64,000 bases of DNA from Streptomyces lincolnensis (GTDB taxonomy: Bacteria > Actinomycetota > Actinomycetes > Streptomycetales > Streptomycetaceae). The translations under genes were made by a program, and so were the position numbers. Below the pieces are notes generated by a model. It saw nothing but the letters and a program-made list of their open reading frames with translations. It was not told the DNA's origin and did no database searches. Shown here one piece after another: positions 43,025 through 51,848 of this stretch. Location: assembly GCF_001685355.1 (NCBI RefSeq), contig NZ_CP016438.1, positions 9,858,001-9,922,000 on the forward strand. Direction: 5' to 3'. Numbering within the stretch: the first letter of the stretch is position 1; each line of letters starts with the position of its first letter.

Positions 43025-44674
43025 ATGGTGCCCAGACGATCACGCAGACCACTGCTTCGTCTCTTCGCGGCCGTCGCGCTGACGGTCACCGCGTCCCTCA
43101 CGGCCGCAGTCCACTCCACCGCTTCGGCCGCACCCGGCAGCCCGGCGCTCACTCCACCGCTGGGCTGGAACAGCTGGAACAGCTTCGGGTGCGGGATCAC
43201 CGAGGCGCAGGTCCGTCAGGCCGCCGACGCGATGGTGTCCTCGGGCATGCGGGAGGCCGGCTACCGGTACGTGGTGGTCGACGACTGCTGGTTCGACCCG
43301 CAACGCGACGCGGCGGGCAACCTGCGTGCCAACCCGACCAAGTTCCCGAGCGGGATGAAGGCCCTCGGGGACTACATCCACAGCAAGGGCCTGAAGTTCG
43401 GCATCTACCAGGTACCGGGCACACGCACCTGCGCGCAGACCACCGGCGCCTATCCCGGGTCGACGGGCAGCAGGGGACACGAGGCCCAGGACGCCGCCAC
43501 GTTCGCCTCGTGGGGCGTCGACTACCTCAAGTACGACTGGTGCTCCTCCGAGGGCACCCGGGACGAGCAGGTCGCGCGCTTCTCGCTCATGCGCGACGCC
43601 CTGCGTGCCACCGGACGGCCGATCGTCTACAGCATCAACCCCAACAGCTTCCACGCCATCACCGGCGCCACCTACAACTGGGGCGAGGTCGCCGACCTGT
43701 GGCGGACGACCGAGGACCTGCTCGACATCTGGCAGAACGGCAACACCAACAGCTATCCGATGGGCGTCGGCAACGTCCTGGACGTCACCGCGCCGCTGGC
43801 GGCGCAGTCGGGCCCGGGGCACTGGAACGACCCCGACATGCTGGTCGTCGGCCGCCCCGGCCTGTCGCTGACCGAGTCCCGCTCCCACTTCGCCCTGTGG
43901 TCGCTGATGAGTGCACCGCTCATGGCCGGCAACGACATCCGCACCATGTCCGCCGACGTGAGCGCGATCCTGCGCAACCCCCGTCTGCTGGCGGTGAACC
44001 AGGACTCGCTGGGCGCGGGCGGGCGCAGGGTGCGCGACGACGGTAACACCGAGGTGTTCGCCAAGCCCCTGTCCGACGGATCGGTCGCGGTGGGCCTGTT
44101 CAACCGGGGGAGCGGCACTGCGACGGTCACCACGACGGCGGCACAAGTCGGCCTGTCCGGCGGGCAGTTCACCCTCACCGACCTGTGGACCGGCGGCACG
44201 TCGACCACGTCCGGGCAGATCTCGGCGAGCGTCCCCGCGCACGGCGTGGCCGTGTTCCGGGTGAGCGGTGGCAGCCCGCTGGCCGCCACCACCTCGCGGC
44301 TGCGCGGCAACGCGTCCGGCCGCTGCCTGGGCGTGGACAACGCCTCCACCGCGGCCGGGGCCGCCGCCCTGCTCTGGGACTGCCACACGGCCGCCAACCA
44401 GCTGTGGACCACGTGGGCCGGCGGCGAGATCCGCGTCTACGGCGACAAGTGCCTCGACGCCTACAACCAGGGCACCACCAACGGCACCCGGGTCATCACC
44501 TGGCCCTGCAACGGCCAGAACAACCAGAAGTGGACCGTCGGCTCCGACGGATCGATCCGCAACGTCCACGCCGGGCTGTGCCTCGACGTCAACGGGGCCG
44601 GCACCGCCAACGGAACGCCGCTGGTCCTGTGGAGCTGCAACGGCCAGGCCGGCCAGAAGTGGAACCGCACATGA
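43025..44674 (+). CDS. Secreted alpha-galactosidase, GH27 with ricin-type CBM13
   Basis: A 549-residue exported enzyme. The signal peptide (residues 1-36) is followed by the GH27 barrel starting 'LTPPLGWNSWNSFGCGITE'. The nucleophile Asp is in 'VDYLKYDWCSSEG' and the acid/base Asp in 'GHWNDPDMLVVG'. A beta domain follows, then from residue ~425 a ricin B-type trefoil with repeats ending 'NQLWTTW', 'NQKWTVG' and 'GQKWNRT'. It removes alpha-galactose from galactomannan or galacto-oligosaccharides. GGAAGGA precedes the ATG at 43025. It is 58 bases before the GH43-CBM6 gene, likely one transcript. Confidence 0.95.
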   Translation: MVPRRSRRPLLRLFAAVALTVTASLTAAVHSTASAAPGSPALTPPLGWNSWNSFGCGITEAQVRQAADAMVSSGMREAGYRYVVVDDCWFDPQRDAAGNLRANPTKFPSGMKALGDYIHSKGLKFGIYQVPGTRTCAQTTGAYPGSTGSRGHEAQDAATFASWGVDYLKYDWCSSEGTRDEQVARFSLMRDALRATGRPIVYSINPNSFHAITGATYNWGEVADLWRTTEDLLDIWQNGNTNSYPMGVGNVLDVTAPLAAQSGPGHWNDPDMLVVGRPGLSLTESRSHFALWSLMSAPLMAGNDIRTMSADVSAILRNPRLLAVNQDSLGAGGRRVRDDGNTEVFAKPLSDGSVAVGLFNRGSGTATVTTTAAQVGLSGGQFTLTDLWTGGTSTTSGQISASVPAHGVAVFRVSGGSPLAATTSRLRGNASGRCLGVDNASTAAGAAALLWDCHTAANQLWTTWAGGEIRVYGDKCLDAYNQGTTNGTRVITWPCNGQNNQKWTVGSDGSIRNVHAGLCLDVNGAGTANGTPLVLWSCNGQAGQKWNRT

Positions 44675-44732
44675 GGGCCGTAGCGCACGGGCCGGCGGCT
44701 CACCCACCGGCCGGCATCCCCCGGAGGCCACG

Positions 44733-46166
44733 ATGACGACGATTCGGCCGTTACCGGTCACCCGCACCAGCCTCACCCGGGCAGTCGCCTGGGTGGTGGG
44801 CCTCCTGCTGGCGTTCGCCGTCCTTCCCGCCGCCGTGCAGCCCACGGCGGCCAGGGCCGACAACCCGATCGTGCAGCACATCTACACCGCCGATCCGGCC
44901 CCGCTGGTGCACAACGGACGGGTCTACCTCTACACCGGGCACGACGAGGACGGTTCCACCTACTTCACCATGAAGGACTGGCGGGTGTGGTCCTCCGCCG
45001 ACATGGTCAACTGGACCGACCACGGCTCACCGCTCGGTCTGAACACCTTCAGCTGGGCGTCCGCCGACGCGTGGGCGGGGCAGGCCGTGCAGCGCAACGG
45101 CCGGTTCTACTGGTACGTGCCGGTGAAGAACCGGGCCACCGGTCGGATGGCCATCGGTGTGGCGGTGTCCGACAGCCCGACCGGTCCGTTCCGGGACGCC
45201 CTCGGGCGCCCCCTGGTGGAGAACGGTGAGATCGATCCGACCGTCTTCGTCGACGACGACGGCCAGGCCTATCTGTACTGGGGCAACCCGAACCTGTCGT
45301 ACGTCAGGCTGAACGCCGACATGACCTCCTACTCGGGAGGCGTCACCAGGATCCCGCTCACCACCGCGGGGTTCGGCACCCGCACCGGCGACCCCAACCG
45401 CCCCACCCTGTACGAAGAGGGGCCGTGGGTGTACAAGCGGAACGGCCTGTACTACATGGTGTTCGCGGCCAAGTGCTGCTCGGAGTTCATCGCCTACTCG
45501 ACGGCGCCCGGCCCGACCGGGCCGTGGACCTACCGCGGGACGGTCATGCCCACCCAGGGCAGCAGTTTCACCAACCACCCCGGGATCGTGGACTTCAAGG
45601 GCAGCTCGTATTTCTTCTACCACAACGGCGCGTTGCCGGGCGGCGGTGGTTTCACCCGCTCGGTCGCGGTGGAGAGGTTCTCCTACAACGCCGACGGCAC
45701 GATCCCGACGATCACCATGACGAACACGGGTGCACCGCAGGCCGGCCCGCTCAATCCGTACGTACGCCAGGAGGCCGAGACGATCGCCTGGGGTTCCGGG
45801 ATCGAGACCGAACCCTCCAGCGAAGGCGGCATGAACGTCGGCTGGATCGACAACGGCGACTACATCAAGGTGAAAGGCGCAGCCTTCGGGTCAGGCGCGG
45901 CCTCCTTCACCGCGCGCGTGGCCTCGGCCGCCACCGGCGGCGGCGCCGTCGAACTGCGCCTGGGCGGTCCGAACGGGACGGTCGCGGGCCGGTGCGCTGT
46001 GCCGAACACCGGCGGCTGGCAGACCTGGACGACGGTGACCTGCCCGGTCAGCGGCGCGACGGGAACCCAGGACCTCTACCTGCGGTTCACCGGCGGCAGC
46101 GGCTACCTGCTCAACATGAACTGGTGGCAGTTCACCCCGGCGGCCACCGTCACCCCACCCGGGTAG
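44733..46166 (+). CDS. Secreted GH43 arabinofuranosidase/xylosidase with CBM6
   Basis: A 477-residue exported enzyme. The signal peptide spans residues 1-43 ('AAVQPTAARA'). The GH43 five-blade propeller shows its three acids: base Asp in 'IYTADPAPLVHNGRVYLYTG', pKa modulator Asp in 'GEIDPTVFVDDDG' and acid Glu in 'LYEEGPWVYKRNGLYYMVFA'. From residue ~345 a CBM6 begins 'VRQEAETIAWGSGIETEPSS' and ends 'NMNWWQFTP'. CCGGAGG lies before the ATG. It debranches arabinoxylan or arabinan outside the cell. A hairpin separates it from the convergent GH5 gene. Confidence 0.94.
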   Translation: MTTIRPLPVTRTSLTRAVAWVVGLLLAFAVLPAAVQPTAARADNPIVQHIYTADPAPLVHNGRVYLYTGHDEDGSTYFTMKDWRVWSSADMVNWTDHGSPLGLNTFSWASADAWAGQAVQRNGRFYWYVPVKNRATGRMAIGVAVSDSPTGPFRDALGRPLVENGEIDPTVFVDDDGQAYLYWGNPNLSYVRLNADMTSYSGGVTRIPLTTAGFGTRTGDPNRPTLYEEGPWVYKRNGLYYMVFAAKCCSEFIAYSTAPGPTGPWTYRGTVMPTQGSSFTNHPGIVDFKGSSYFFYHNGALPGGGGFTRSVAVERFSYNADGTIPTITMTNTGAPQAGPLNPYVRQEAETIAWGSGIETEPSSEGGMNVGWIDNGDYIKVKGAAFGSGAASFTARVASAATGGGAVELRLGGPNGTVAGRCAVPNTGGWQTWTTVTCPVSGATGTQDLYLRFTGGSGYLLNMNWWQFTPAATVTPPG

Positions 46167-46193
46167 TCCGGCGGAGAGGCACGTCCTCGCGAT

Positions 46194-46223
46194 CCTGGTT
46201 GCCCGGGGAGACGGGCAACCAGG
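46194..46223. terminator. Bidirectional hairpin between convergent GH43 and GH5 genes
   Basis: A perfect 11-base-pair stem, CCTGGTTGCCC and GGGCAACCAGG, closed by the 8-base loop GGGGAGAC. It lies 27 bases after one stop and 16 bases before the other. Confidence 0.75.
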
Positions 46224-46239
46224 GCGCGGGGCGGGTCCG

Positions 46240-48015
46240 TCAGGAGAGGGGGACGACGTGCGTGCCGGTGACCGAGTCTCCGGACTTCTTGACGTGGTAC
46301 ATGACCTTCTTGCCGCTGTAGAAGTTGAAGGTCAGTGTCACCAGTTCGCCGTCGCGCAGCGAGTCCAGGAACTCGGGCTTCAGGACGATCGTGTCGTTCG
46401 GGTAGTCCGGCGAGAAGGTCGCGTTGAACTCCTGGTACACGGTCCAGTCCTTCGGGCCGGCGTTACTGCCGTCGCCGTACCTGGCCTCCATGGCCGACAG
46501 CACGTCACCCTTGTACCGCGTGGGGATCGTGAGCCCGTCGGTGTTGCCCGTGGCGTCGGACAGCACCGGCTCGTCGTAGGTGACCACCTCGATCTGCCAG
46601 GGCAGCCCGCGGGAGAACCGGGCCTGGAGCGTGGCGTTCACCCCGTACGCGCGGTCGCCCGACAGCCGGGTCAGCGCGCCGGCCGTGAGGACGAGCCGCG
46701 TCGTGTCGAAGAGGGTGTAGTCGCGTCCCTCGACAAGTTTCGTCTCACCGTGCCACAGGCCCCGGAACCTGGTCCCGTTCAGATTCAGGGTGACCCCCTT
46801 GGCCGTGATCGGCTCCTTCTTCTCCAAGAAGACCTTGTCGAAGGAGGCCGTTCCCGAACGGGTGGTCCAGCTGGACTTGATCCAGGCCATCAGAGCCGGA
46901 TCCGTCCACTTCAGGGTCTCCCGGTTCAGGTAGGCCCAGGTTCCGGGGTCCCACAGCGCGGTGGTGACACCGACGAGGCGTGCCGCGTATCCGACGTGCT
47001 CGTAGTACTTCAGCGCCTCGCCCCGCTCGACACGGGAGGGATGGTTGTGGTCGGGGTAGCCGAGCAGGCCCAACTCACCGACATAGACGGGGATGCCCCT
47101 GGCGACGAAGGTGTCGCGCATGCGGGCGAAGGCGTCGTTGAGGTCGTTCTGGGCGGCTTCGTCGTAGTGGGTGCCGCCCGCCATGTTCACGCTGAACGGG
47201 TACCAGCTGTAGAAGTGCACGGTGGCGACCAGATTGCGGTCGTTCAGCTTCCGGATCGTGGCGGACAGGTCGTCCATGAGGCGCTGGTCAGGTGTGCAGT
47301 AGACCGTGGGGAGGACGAGCAGTCGGTTCGCGTTGCCGCCGCCGGAGGAACGGACGATCTTGTGGAAGGAGACGTTGAGCTCGTTGAGGAGCTTGGTCTT
47401 CTGGGCGTCCGTGGCGTCGGCGAACTGAGGCTCGTTGACACTCTCGAAGAGCAGGGCGCGCGGCGCGTCCCGGAATCTCTCGGCTATCTGCGTCCACAGC
47501 GAGTTGAAGCGGGCGAGCACCGTGTCGTGGTCGGTGGGCATCTTCGAGATCCACTGCCACGAGTCGTGGTGGATGTTGAGCACGACGTACAGGTCCTCGG
47601 CGAGCGCCCAGTCGACCACCTGCTTGACGCGGCTCATGTACGCGGCGTCGACGGTGTAGGGCGCGGTGGCGGACTGGTGTGCGCTCCAGGTCACCGGGAT
47701 GCGGACGCTGCGGAAACCTTCCGCCCGGATGGTCTTGAACAGTTCTCTGGTGGCCTTGGGATTGCCCCAGGACGTCTCGTCCGGAATCGCGTCCAGGGTG
47801 TTGCCCAGGTTCCAGCTGGGCTGCATCGCCGCGACGGCGTCCATGGCGCGGGCCGGAACCTTGACCGTGGAGCCTGCCTGCTGTGCCGTGCCGCCGGGCG
47901 CGGCGAGCGCGGTGCTGCCGGACAGTCCCAGGATGACGAGCAGCGCCATCAGCGGGCCGGCCAGGCGGCCGGTGCCTCGTCTGCGGTGGTGTGCGGGTTG
48001 CCGTATGTCCTTCAC
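46240..48015 (-). CDS. Secreted GH5 endoglucanase with X2-like module
   Basis: A 591-residue exported enzyme with a Sec signal (residues 1-38). The GH5 barrel starts 'PSWNLGNTLDAIPDETSWGN'; His in 'VLNIHHDSWQW', acid/base Glu in 'LLFESVNEPQF', 'VHFYSWYPF', and the nucleophile Glu in 'VYVGELGLLGY'. From residue ~385 one or two X2/CBM46-like immunoglobulin-fold modules follow ('DKVFLEKKEPITAKGVTLN' to the end). This domain order is known from GH5_4 xyloglucan-active endoglucanases. It is the last gene of the minus-strand operon that starts at 53834. Confidence 0.92.
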   Translation of the reverse strand: MKDIRQPAHHRRRGTGRLAGPLMALLVILGLSGSTALAAPGGTAQQAGSTVKVPARAMDAVAAMQPSWNLGNTLDAIPDETSWGNPKATRELFKTIRAEGFRSVRIPVTWSAHQSATAPYTVDAAYMSRVKQVVDWALAEDLYVVLNIHHDSWQWISKMPTDHDTVLARFNSLWTQIAERFRDAPRALLFESVNEPQFADATDAQKTKLLNELNVSFHKIVRSSGGGNANRLLVLPTVYCTPDQRLMDDLSATIRKLNDRNLVATVHFYSWYPFSVNMAGGTHYDEAAQNDLNDAFARMRDTFVARGIPVYVGELGLLGYPDHNHPSRVERGEALKYYEHVGYAARLVGVTTALWDPGTWAYLNRETLKWTDPALMAWIKSSWTTRSGTASFDKVFLEKKEPITAKGVTLNLNGTRFRGLWHGETKLVEGRDYTLFDTTRLVLTAGALTRLSGDRAYGVNATLQARFSRGLPWQIEVVTYDEPVLSDATGNTDGLTIPTRYKGDVLSAMEARYGDGSNAGPKDWTVYQEFNATFSPDYPNDTIVLKPEFLDSLRDGELVTLTFNFYSGKKVMYHVKKSGDSVTGTHVVPLS

Positions 48016-48057
48016 GTGCCGTTCCCTTCGGTCGGTCGAGCGGGAGGGGAGCCTGGT

Positions 48058-49578
48058 TCAGCCGTCGAGGGGGTCGTAGTCGAACCAGTCGAAGTGGACG
48101 GTGCCTGCCGCGGCGTACATGCCGATGACCCGGCCGGTGAAGCCGCCGGCGACCTCGGTCGAGAGGTAGCGGCCGTCGAGGGCCGCGAGCTGGGTGAACG
48201 TGCCGTCGGGCTGCTCGACGCCGAGGGAGACGACGTCGGGTCCGGTGCACGGTCCGTGCGGAGACGGCGGTTCCGTCATCGTGACGGCGAGGACCACCGG
48301 ACCGGCGGGCACGGACCGTTCGGCCACGACGGTGCGCAGGGAGCCGACACGCGCGACCACCCGCACCCGGGTGCCGGACACCTCGATCGCGTAGTGGTGC
48401 CGCTCGTCGAGCCGCACGGCCAGGCCGCCGCTGCCCTCCGCGGCGTCGACCAGAGTGCTGGCCCGGCACGACAGATGCTGCTGGCGCCGACCGGTGAACA
48501 CCACGTCGGGCTCGTCCAGGGAGCCGCCCCGCGCGCGGAGCGTCAGCCATCCGGGGCGCTCCTTGGTGGTGCAGTGTTCGGCGGGCCGGTCGCGCAGGGA
48601 GATCCAGGACGGGCGCAGTTCGGCGTGCTCGAAGTCGTCCCGGTGTTCCTCGGCGGGGCCGGGGGAGAGCGGCCACGGGAGTTCGGGCAGGTCCAGGGTG
48701 ACCTCGCCGACGACCGGCCAGTCGTCCACCCAGGTCACGGGGGCCAGGAAGGTCTCCCGGCCGAGCACGTGCCAGCCCGGGGTGCCGCCGCCCGGCCGGA
48801 CGCCGAGCAGCACCATCCACCAGGAGCCGTCGGGGCCCTGGACCAGGTCGGCGTGCCCGGTGTTCTGGACGGGGTGGTCGGTGCCGCGATGGGTGAGGAC
48901 CGGGTTGGCCGGGCACGGCTCGAACGGGCCGGCGGGTGTAGGGCCGCGGGCGATCGAGACACCGTGGCCCCGCTCGGTGCCGCCCTCGGCGATGAGCAGG
49001 TACCAGTAGTCGCCGATCCGGTACAGGTGCGGCGCCTCCGGGGCCTTGGCGCCGGGCCCGCCGGACCAGAGCCGGTGCGGTGTGCCGTACGTCTGCCCGG
49101 TGGACGGGTCGAGACGGACCTGCGAGACCCCGGCGACCGTGCACCAGCAGGTGCCGTCCTCGTCCCAGACCAGGTCGGGATCGATACCGGGTACGCCCGG
49201 CGCCGGTATGGGGTCCGACCACGGTCCGGCGGGGTCGGTGGCCGTGATGATCAGGTTGCCGCCGCCCTCGGTGCAGTTGGTGACGATCAGCCAGAAGCGG
49301 CCGTCGTGGTGGCGCAGGGTGGGGGCGTAGATCCCGCCCGAGGACCACGCCTGCGTCAGAGGCAGTTGCTCCGGCCGGTCCAGGGCGTTGCCGATCTGGG
49401 TCCAGTGCACCAGGTCACGGCTGTGGAAGAGGGGCACCCCGGGGAAGTACTCGAAGCTGGAGCAGGCCAGGTAGTAGTCGTCGCCGACGCGGCAGACGCT
49501 GGGGTCGGGGTGGAAGCCGGAGATCACGGGGTTCATGGGGTTGGTGACGCGTCCGTCCGGTTGGTGCAGAGGGGGCAC
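48058..49578 (-). CDS. GH43 family beta-xylosidase / arabinofuranosidase (cytoplasmic)
   Basis: A 506-residue enzyme without a signal peptide. The GH43 propeller starts 'NPVISGFHPDPSVCRVGDDYY' with the base Asp; 'GIDPDLVWDEDGTCWC' holds the pKa modulator and 'KAPEAPHLYRIGDYWYL' the acid Glu. A C-terminal beta-sandwich (from residue ~315) ends 'VHFDWFDYDPLDG', typical of GH43 enzymes with a DUF1349-like domain. The start is a GTG at 49578 with GAGAGG nine bases upstream. It is between GH36 and GH5 in the operon and acts on imported oligosaccharides. Confidence 0.92.
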   Translation of the reverse strand: MPPLHQPDGRVTNPMNPVISGFHPDPSVCRVGDDYYLACSSFEYFPGVPLFHSRDLVHWTQIGNALDRPEQLPLTQAWSSGGIYAPTLRHHDGRFWLIVTNCTEGGGNLIITATDPAGPWSDPIPAPGVPGIDPDLVWDEDGTCWCTVAGVSQVRLDPSTGQTYGTPHRLWSGGPGAKAPEAPHLYRIGDYWYLLIAEGGTERGHGVSIARGPTPAGPFEPCPANPVLTHRGTDHPVQNTGHADLVQGPDGSWWMVLLGVRPGGGTPGWHVLGRETFLAPVTWVDDWPVVGEVTLDLPELPWPLSPGPAEEHRDDFEHAELRPSWISLRDRPAEHCTTKERPGWLTLRARGGSLDEPDVVFTGRRQQHLSCRASTLVDAAEGSGGLAVRLDERHHYAIEVSGTRVRVVARVGSLRTVVAERSVPAGPVVLAVTMTEPPSPHGPCTGPDVVSLGVEQPDGTFTQLAALDGRYLSTEVAGGFTGRVIGMYAAAGTVHFDWFDYDPLDG

Positions 49579-49621
49579 CCGAGAGGTCCTCTCGTCGGTT
49601 CGTGATGCGGGCGTGGGTGGT

Positions 49622-51763
49622 TCAGGGAGCGTCGGGGGCCGTGGGGGTGATGCGGAGCAGGACGGCGGACGGTGCGGTGGGCAGGGTCAGGCTCAGCTCG
49701 GCGGTGTCGGGTGTCCAGGCGGAAACGGCCCGGCTGACCGAGGGGTAGAGCAGGTCGACACCGGCGGCGGTGTCCCGCAGGTGGGGCAGGTGAAGCGTCG
49801 CCGTGGCGTCGGTTCCGGGGCGGCGCCAGACGGTGAGGTACGTGGTGGCCGGAGACCGCAGGGCCAGGGCGATCCAGGGGTCGTCCCAGGCGGGAAGGCC
49901 CAGTGGCCAGGACGGCACGGCTTGCGGCAGGTCGGCGCGGATGGCCTTGTACGCGGCTACCGCCTCGTGGACCAGGGCGCGGGCTTCAGGCTCGAGTTCG
50001 GGAATGCGGCCGGAGAGATGGATCCGGCCGAGGAGCGCGTTGGCCATGGTGAAGGCCACCTCGTCGAGGGAGTCCTCCGGCTGGGGGTATGCCCAGACGG
50101 CGCCCTGTTCGGGCGTGGCGGCGGTGGGCGCGGAGGCCGCGATGGGCGCGTAGTGCTGGAGGTTCTGCTGATCGCTCGTGGACTGCAATTGCATCCGGGA
50201 CAGCAGGGCGTGGTCCCAGCGCATGCCGCCGGAGGCGCAGTTCTCCACCACCAGGTGCGGGTAGCGGTCCAGGATGCCGTCGAGCCAGTCGAGGTGCGCC
50301 CGGTTGTGACCGAGCAGGCCGGCGGCCGGGGTCTCGCCCGGGTGGTCGCTCGTGCCGGAGCCGGGGTCGATGTTGTGGTCGAGCTTGAGGTAGCCGACGC
50401 CCCACTCGCCGACCAGGCGGTCCACGACCTTGTCCAGGTGGGCACGGGCGGCCGGGTGGCGCAGGTCCAGGTGGTGCCGGCCGTTCTCCGTGACGCGGAC
50501 GCCTTCGCGGCGGAAGAACGCCTCGTCGGGCAGGGACGTGGCCATGGGACTGCTTACGCCGATCACCTCCGGTTCCAGCCACAGGCCGGGAACCATGCCG
50601 CGTTCCCGGATGCGGTCCAGCACCTCGTGGATCCCCTTCTCCCCGGGGAAACGTGAGGCGGCCGGTTCCCAGGCGCCGACGGTGTTCCACCAGCCGCCGT
50701 TGTCGCCGTCGTACCAGCCGGCGTCGATCACGAAGTACTCCGCGCCCGCGTCGGCCGCCGCGTCGATGTGCGGCAGCAGCTTCTCGGTCGTGGGGTCGCC
50801 CATCAGGCAGTTCATGTAGTCGTTGAAGATGACGGGCAGGCGCTGGTGGTCGGCGTGCGGGCGGCGCTGGGCGCGGCGGTAGCGGGTCAGCGCGGCGAAC
50901 GCGGCGTCGGGGCCGCCGTCCGCGCTGAAGGACAGTGCGGCGGGTACGGTGCGGAAGACGGCGCCGGGTTCGAGGGGGTGCCGCCAGCCGTGGTGGGTGT
51001 CGGTGGGGCCGAACAGCGCTGCGTAGGCCGCCTTGTCCTGCTCTTCGCATTCCCAGCTCCAGCCCCCGCCGTTGTGCTCGATCTGCCACACCCAGGTGCG
51101 GCCGGAGCGGCGGTCCGTCAGGCCGCCCATGGGCAGGTGTCCGCAACTGGACCAGGTGCGCTGTCCATTGAGGGCGAAGCCGGATTTGCCGTGCCCGTTG
51201 GTCACCCGTCCGCCGTGGGCCGGTGTGGTCAGGCGCATCGGCTGTCGCTGCCAACGGCATTCGGCGAGCCAGTCGTTGTCCACCCACAGGAGGTCCGCGG
51301 CGTCGATGGCCGCCGGATCCTGGGGGGTCAGGCAGCCCACCACGAGCGAGCTGACCGACTCCAGGTGCAGCGTGGCCTGCCCCTCGTTGCGCAGGGTCAC
51401 CTCGCTGCGGAGCACGGGGATGCCGTCCGGTGATCGGTAGGTCACCTCCGCGGCCAGACCGGTTTCCGGATCGTGGAGGTGCACGGTCAGGGTGTGCCAG
51501 TCGCCGTCGTGGGTCGCCCGGTGGGACTGGTGGCGCAGACGCCCGCCGAGGTTGGTGCCCACGAGGCGGTTGCCCGACCAGCCACGGCCGTGGCCCGCGG
51601 CCGTCACCTCCACCAGGGGCAGCGGAGGCGGGGAGGGCTGCTCAGGACGTGGTCCGTCGGGGAGGCCGATGTGGGTGAGGTGGGCGGTGCCGTCTTCGCC
51701 GACGCCGATCTCGACCTGAAGGGCCTGGTGACCCCATCGGAGGGTCTGCGGTGCGCTGGTCAT
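49622..51763 (-). CDS. Alpha-galactosidase, GH36 (cytoplasmic)
   Basis: A 713-residue enzyme of GH36 length and no signal peptide. The N-terminal beta-supersandwich has 'HLPMGGLTDRRSGRTWVWQI'. The barrel shows 'YFVIDAGWYDGDNGGWWNTV', the nucleophile Asp in 'VGYLKLDHNIDPG' and the acid/base region 'NCASGGMRWDHALLSRMQ' with 'TSDQQN'. It removes alpha-galactosyl groups inside the cell. The start at 51763 has AAAGG upstream; longer frames overlap the GH42 gene. It is the second gene of the operon. Confidence 0.93.
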   Translation of the reverse strand: MTSAPQTLRWGHQALQVEIGVGEDGTAHLTHIGLPDGPRPEQPSPPPLPLVEVTAAGHGRGWSGNRLVGTNLGGRLRHQSHRATHDGDWHTLTVHLHDPETGLAAEVTYRSPDGIPVLRSEVTLRNEGQATLHLESVSSLVVGCLTPQDPAAIDAADLLWVDNDWLAECRWQRQPMRLTTPAHGGRVTNGHGKSGFALNGQRTWSSCGHLPMGGLTDRRSGRTWVWQIEHNGGGWSWECEEQDKAAYAALFGPTDTHHGWRHPLEPGAVFRTVPAALSFSADGGPDAAFAALTRYRRAQRRPHADHQRLPVIFNDYMNCLMGDPTTEKLLPHIDAAADAGAEYFVIDAGWYDGDNGGWWNTVGAWEPAASRFPGEKGIHEVLDRIRERGMVPGLWLEPEVIGVSSPMATSLPDEAFFRREGVRVTENGRHHLDLRHPAARAHLDKVVDRLVGEWGVGYLKLDHNIDPGSGTSDHPGETPAAGLLGHNRAHLDWLDGILDRYPHLVVENCASGGMRWDHALLSRMQLQSTSDQQNLQHYAPIAASAPTAATPEQGAVWAYPQPEDSLDEVAFTMANALLGRIHLSGRIPELEPEARALVHEAVAAYKAIRADLPQAVPSWPLGLPAWDDPWIALALRSPATTYLTVWRRPGTDATATLHLPHLRDTAAGVDLLYPSVSRAVSAWTPDTAELSLTLPTAPSAVLLRITPTAPDAP

Positions 51764-51848
51764 GGGAAGCCTTTCTGGCGGGGGAGAGGGGGACGGTGCC
51801 CTGTGCCGTGTGCTCTGTGCCGGGTGCTCCGGCCTCTGGACTCTGGGC

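Noticed and set aside
46258..49605. 1115-codon open frame on the plus strand
   Set aside because: Antisense to the GH5 and GH43 genes. High GC removes stop codons from this frame; no start context or motif supports it.
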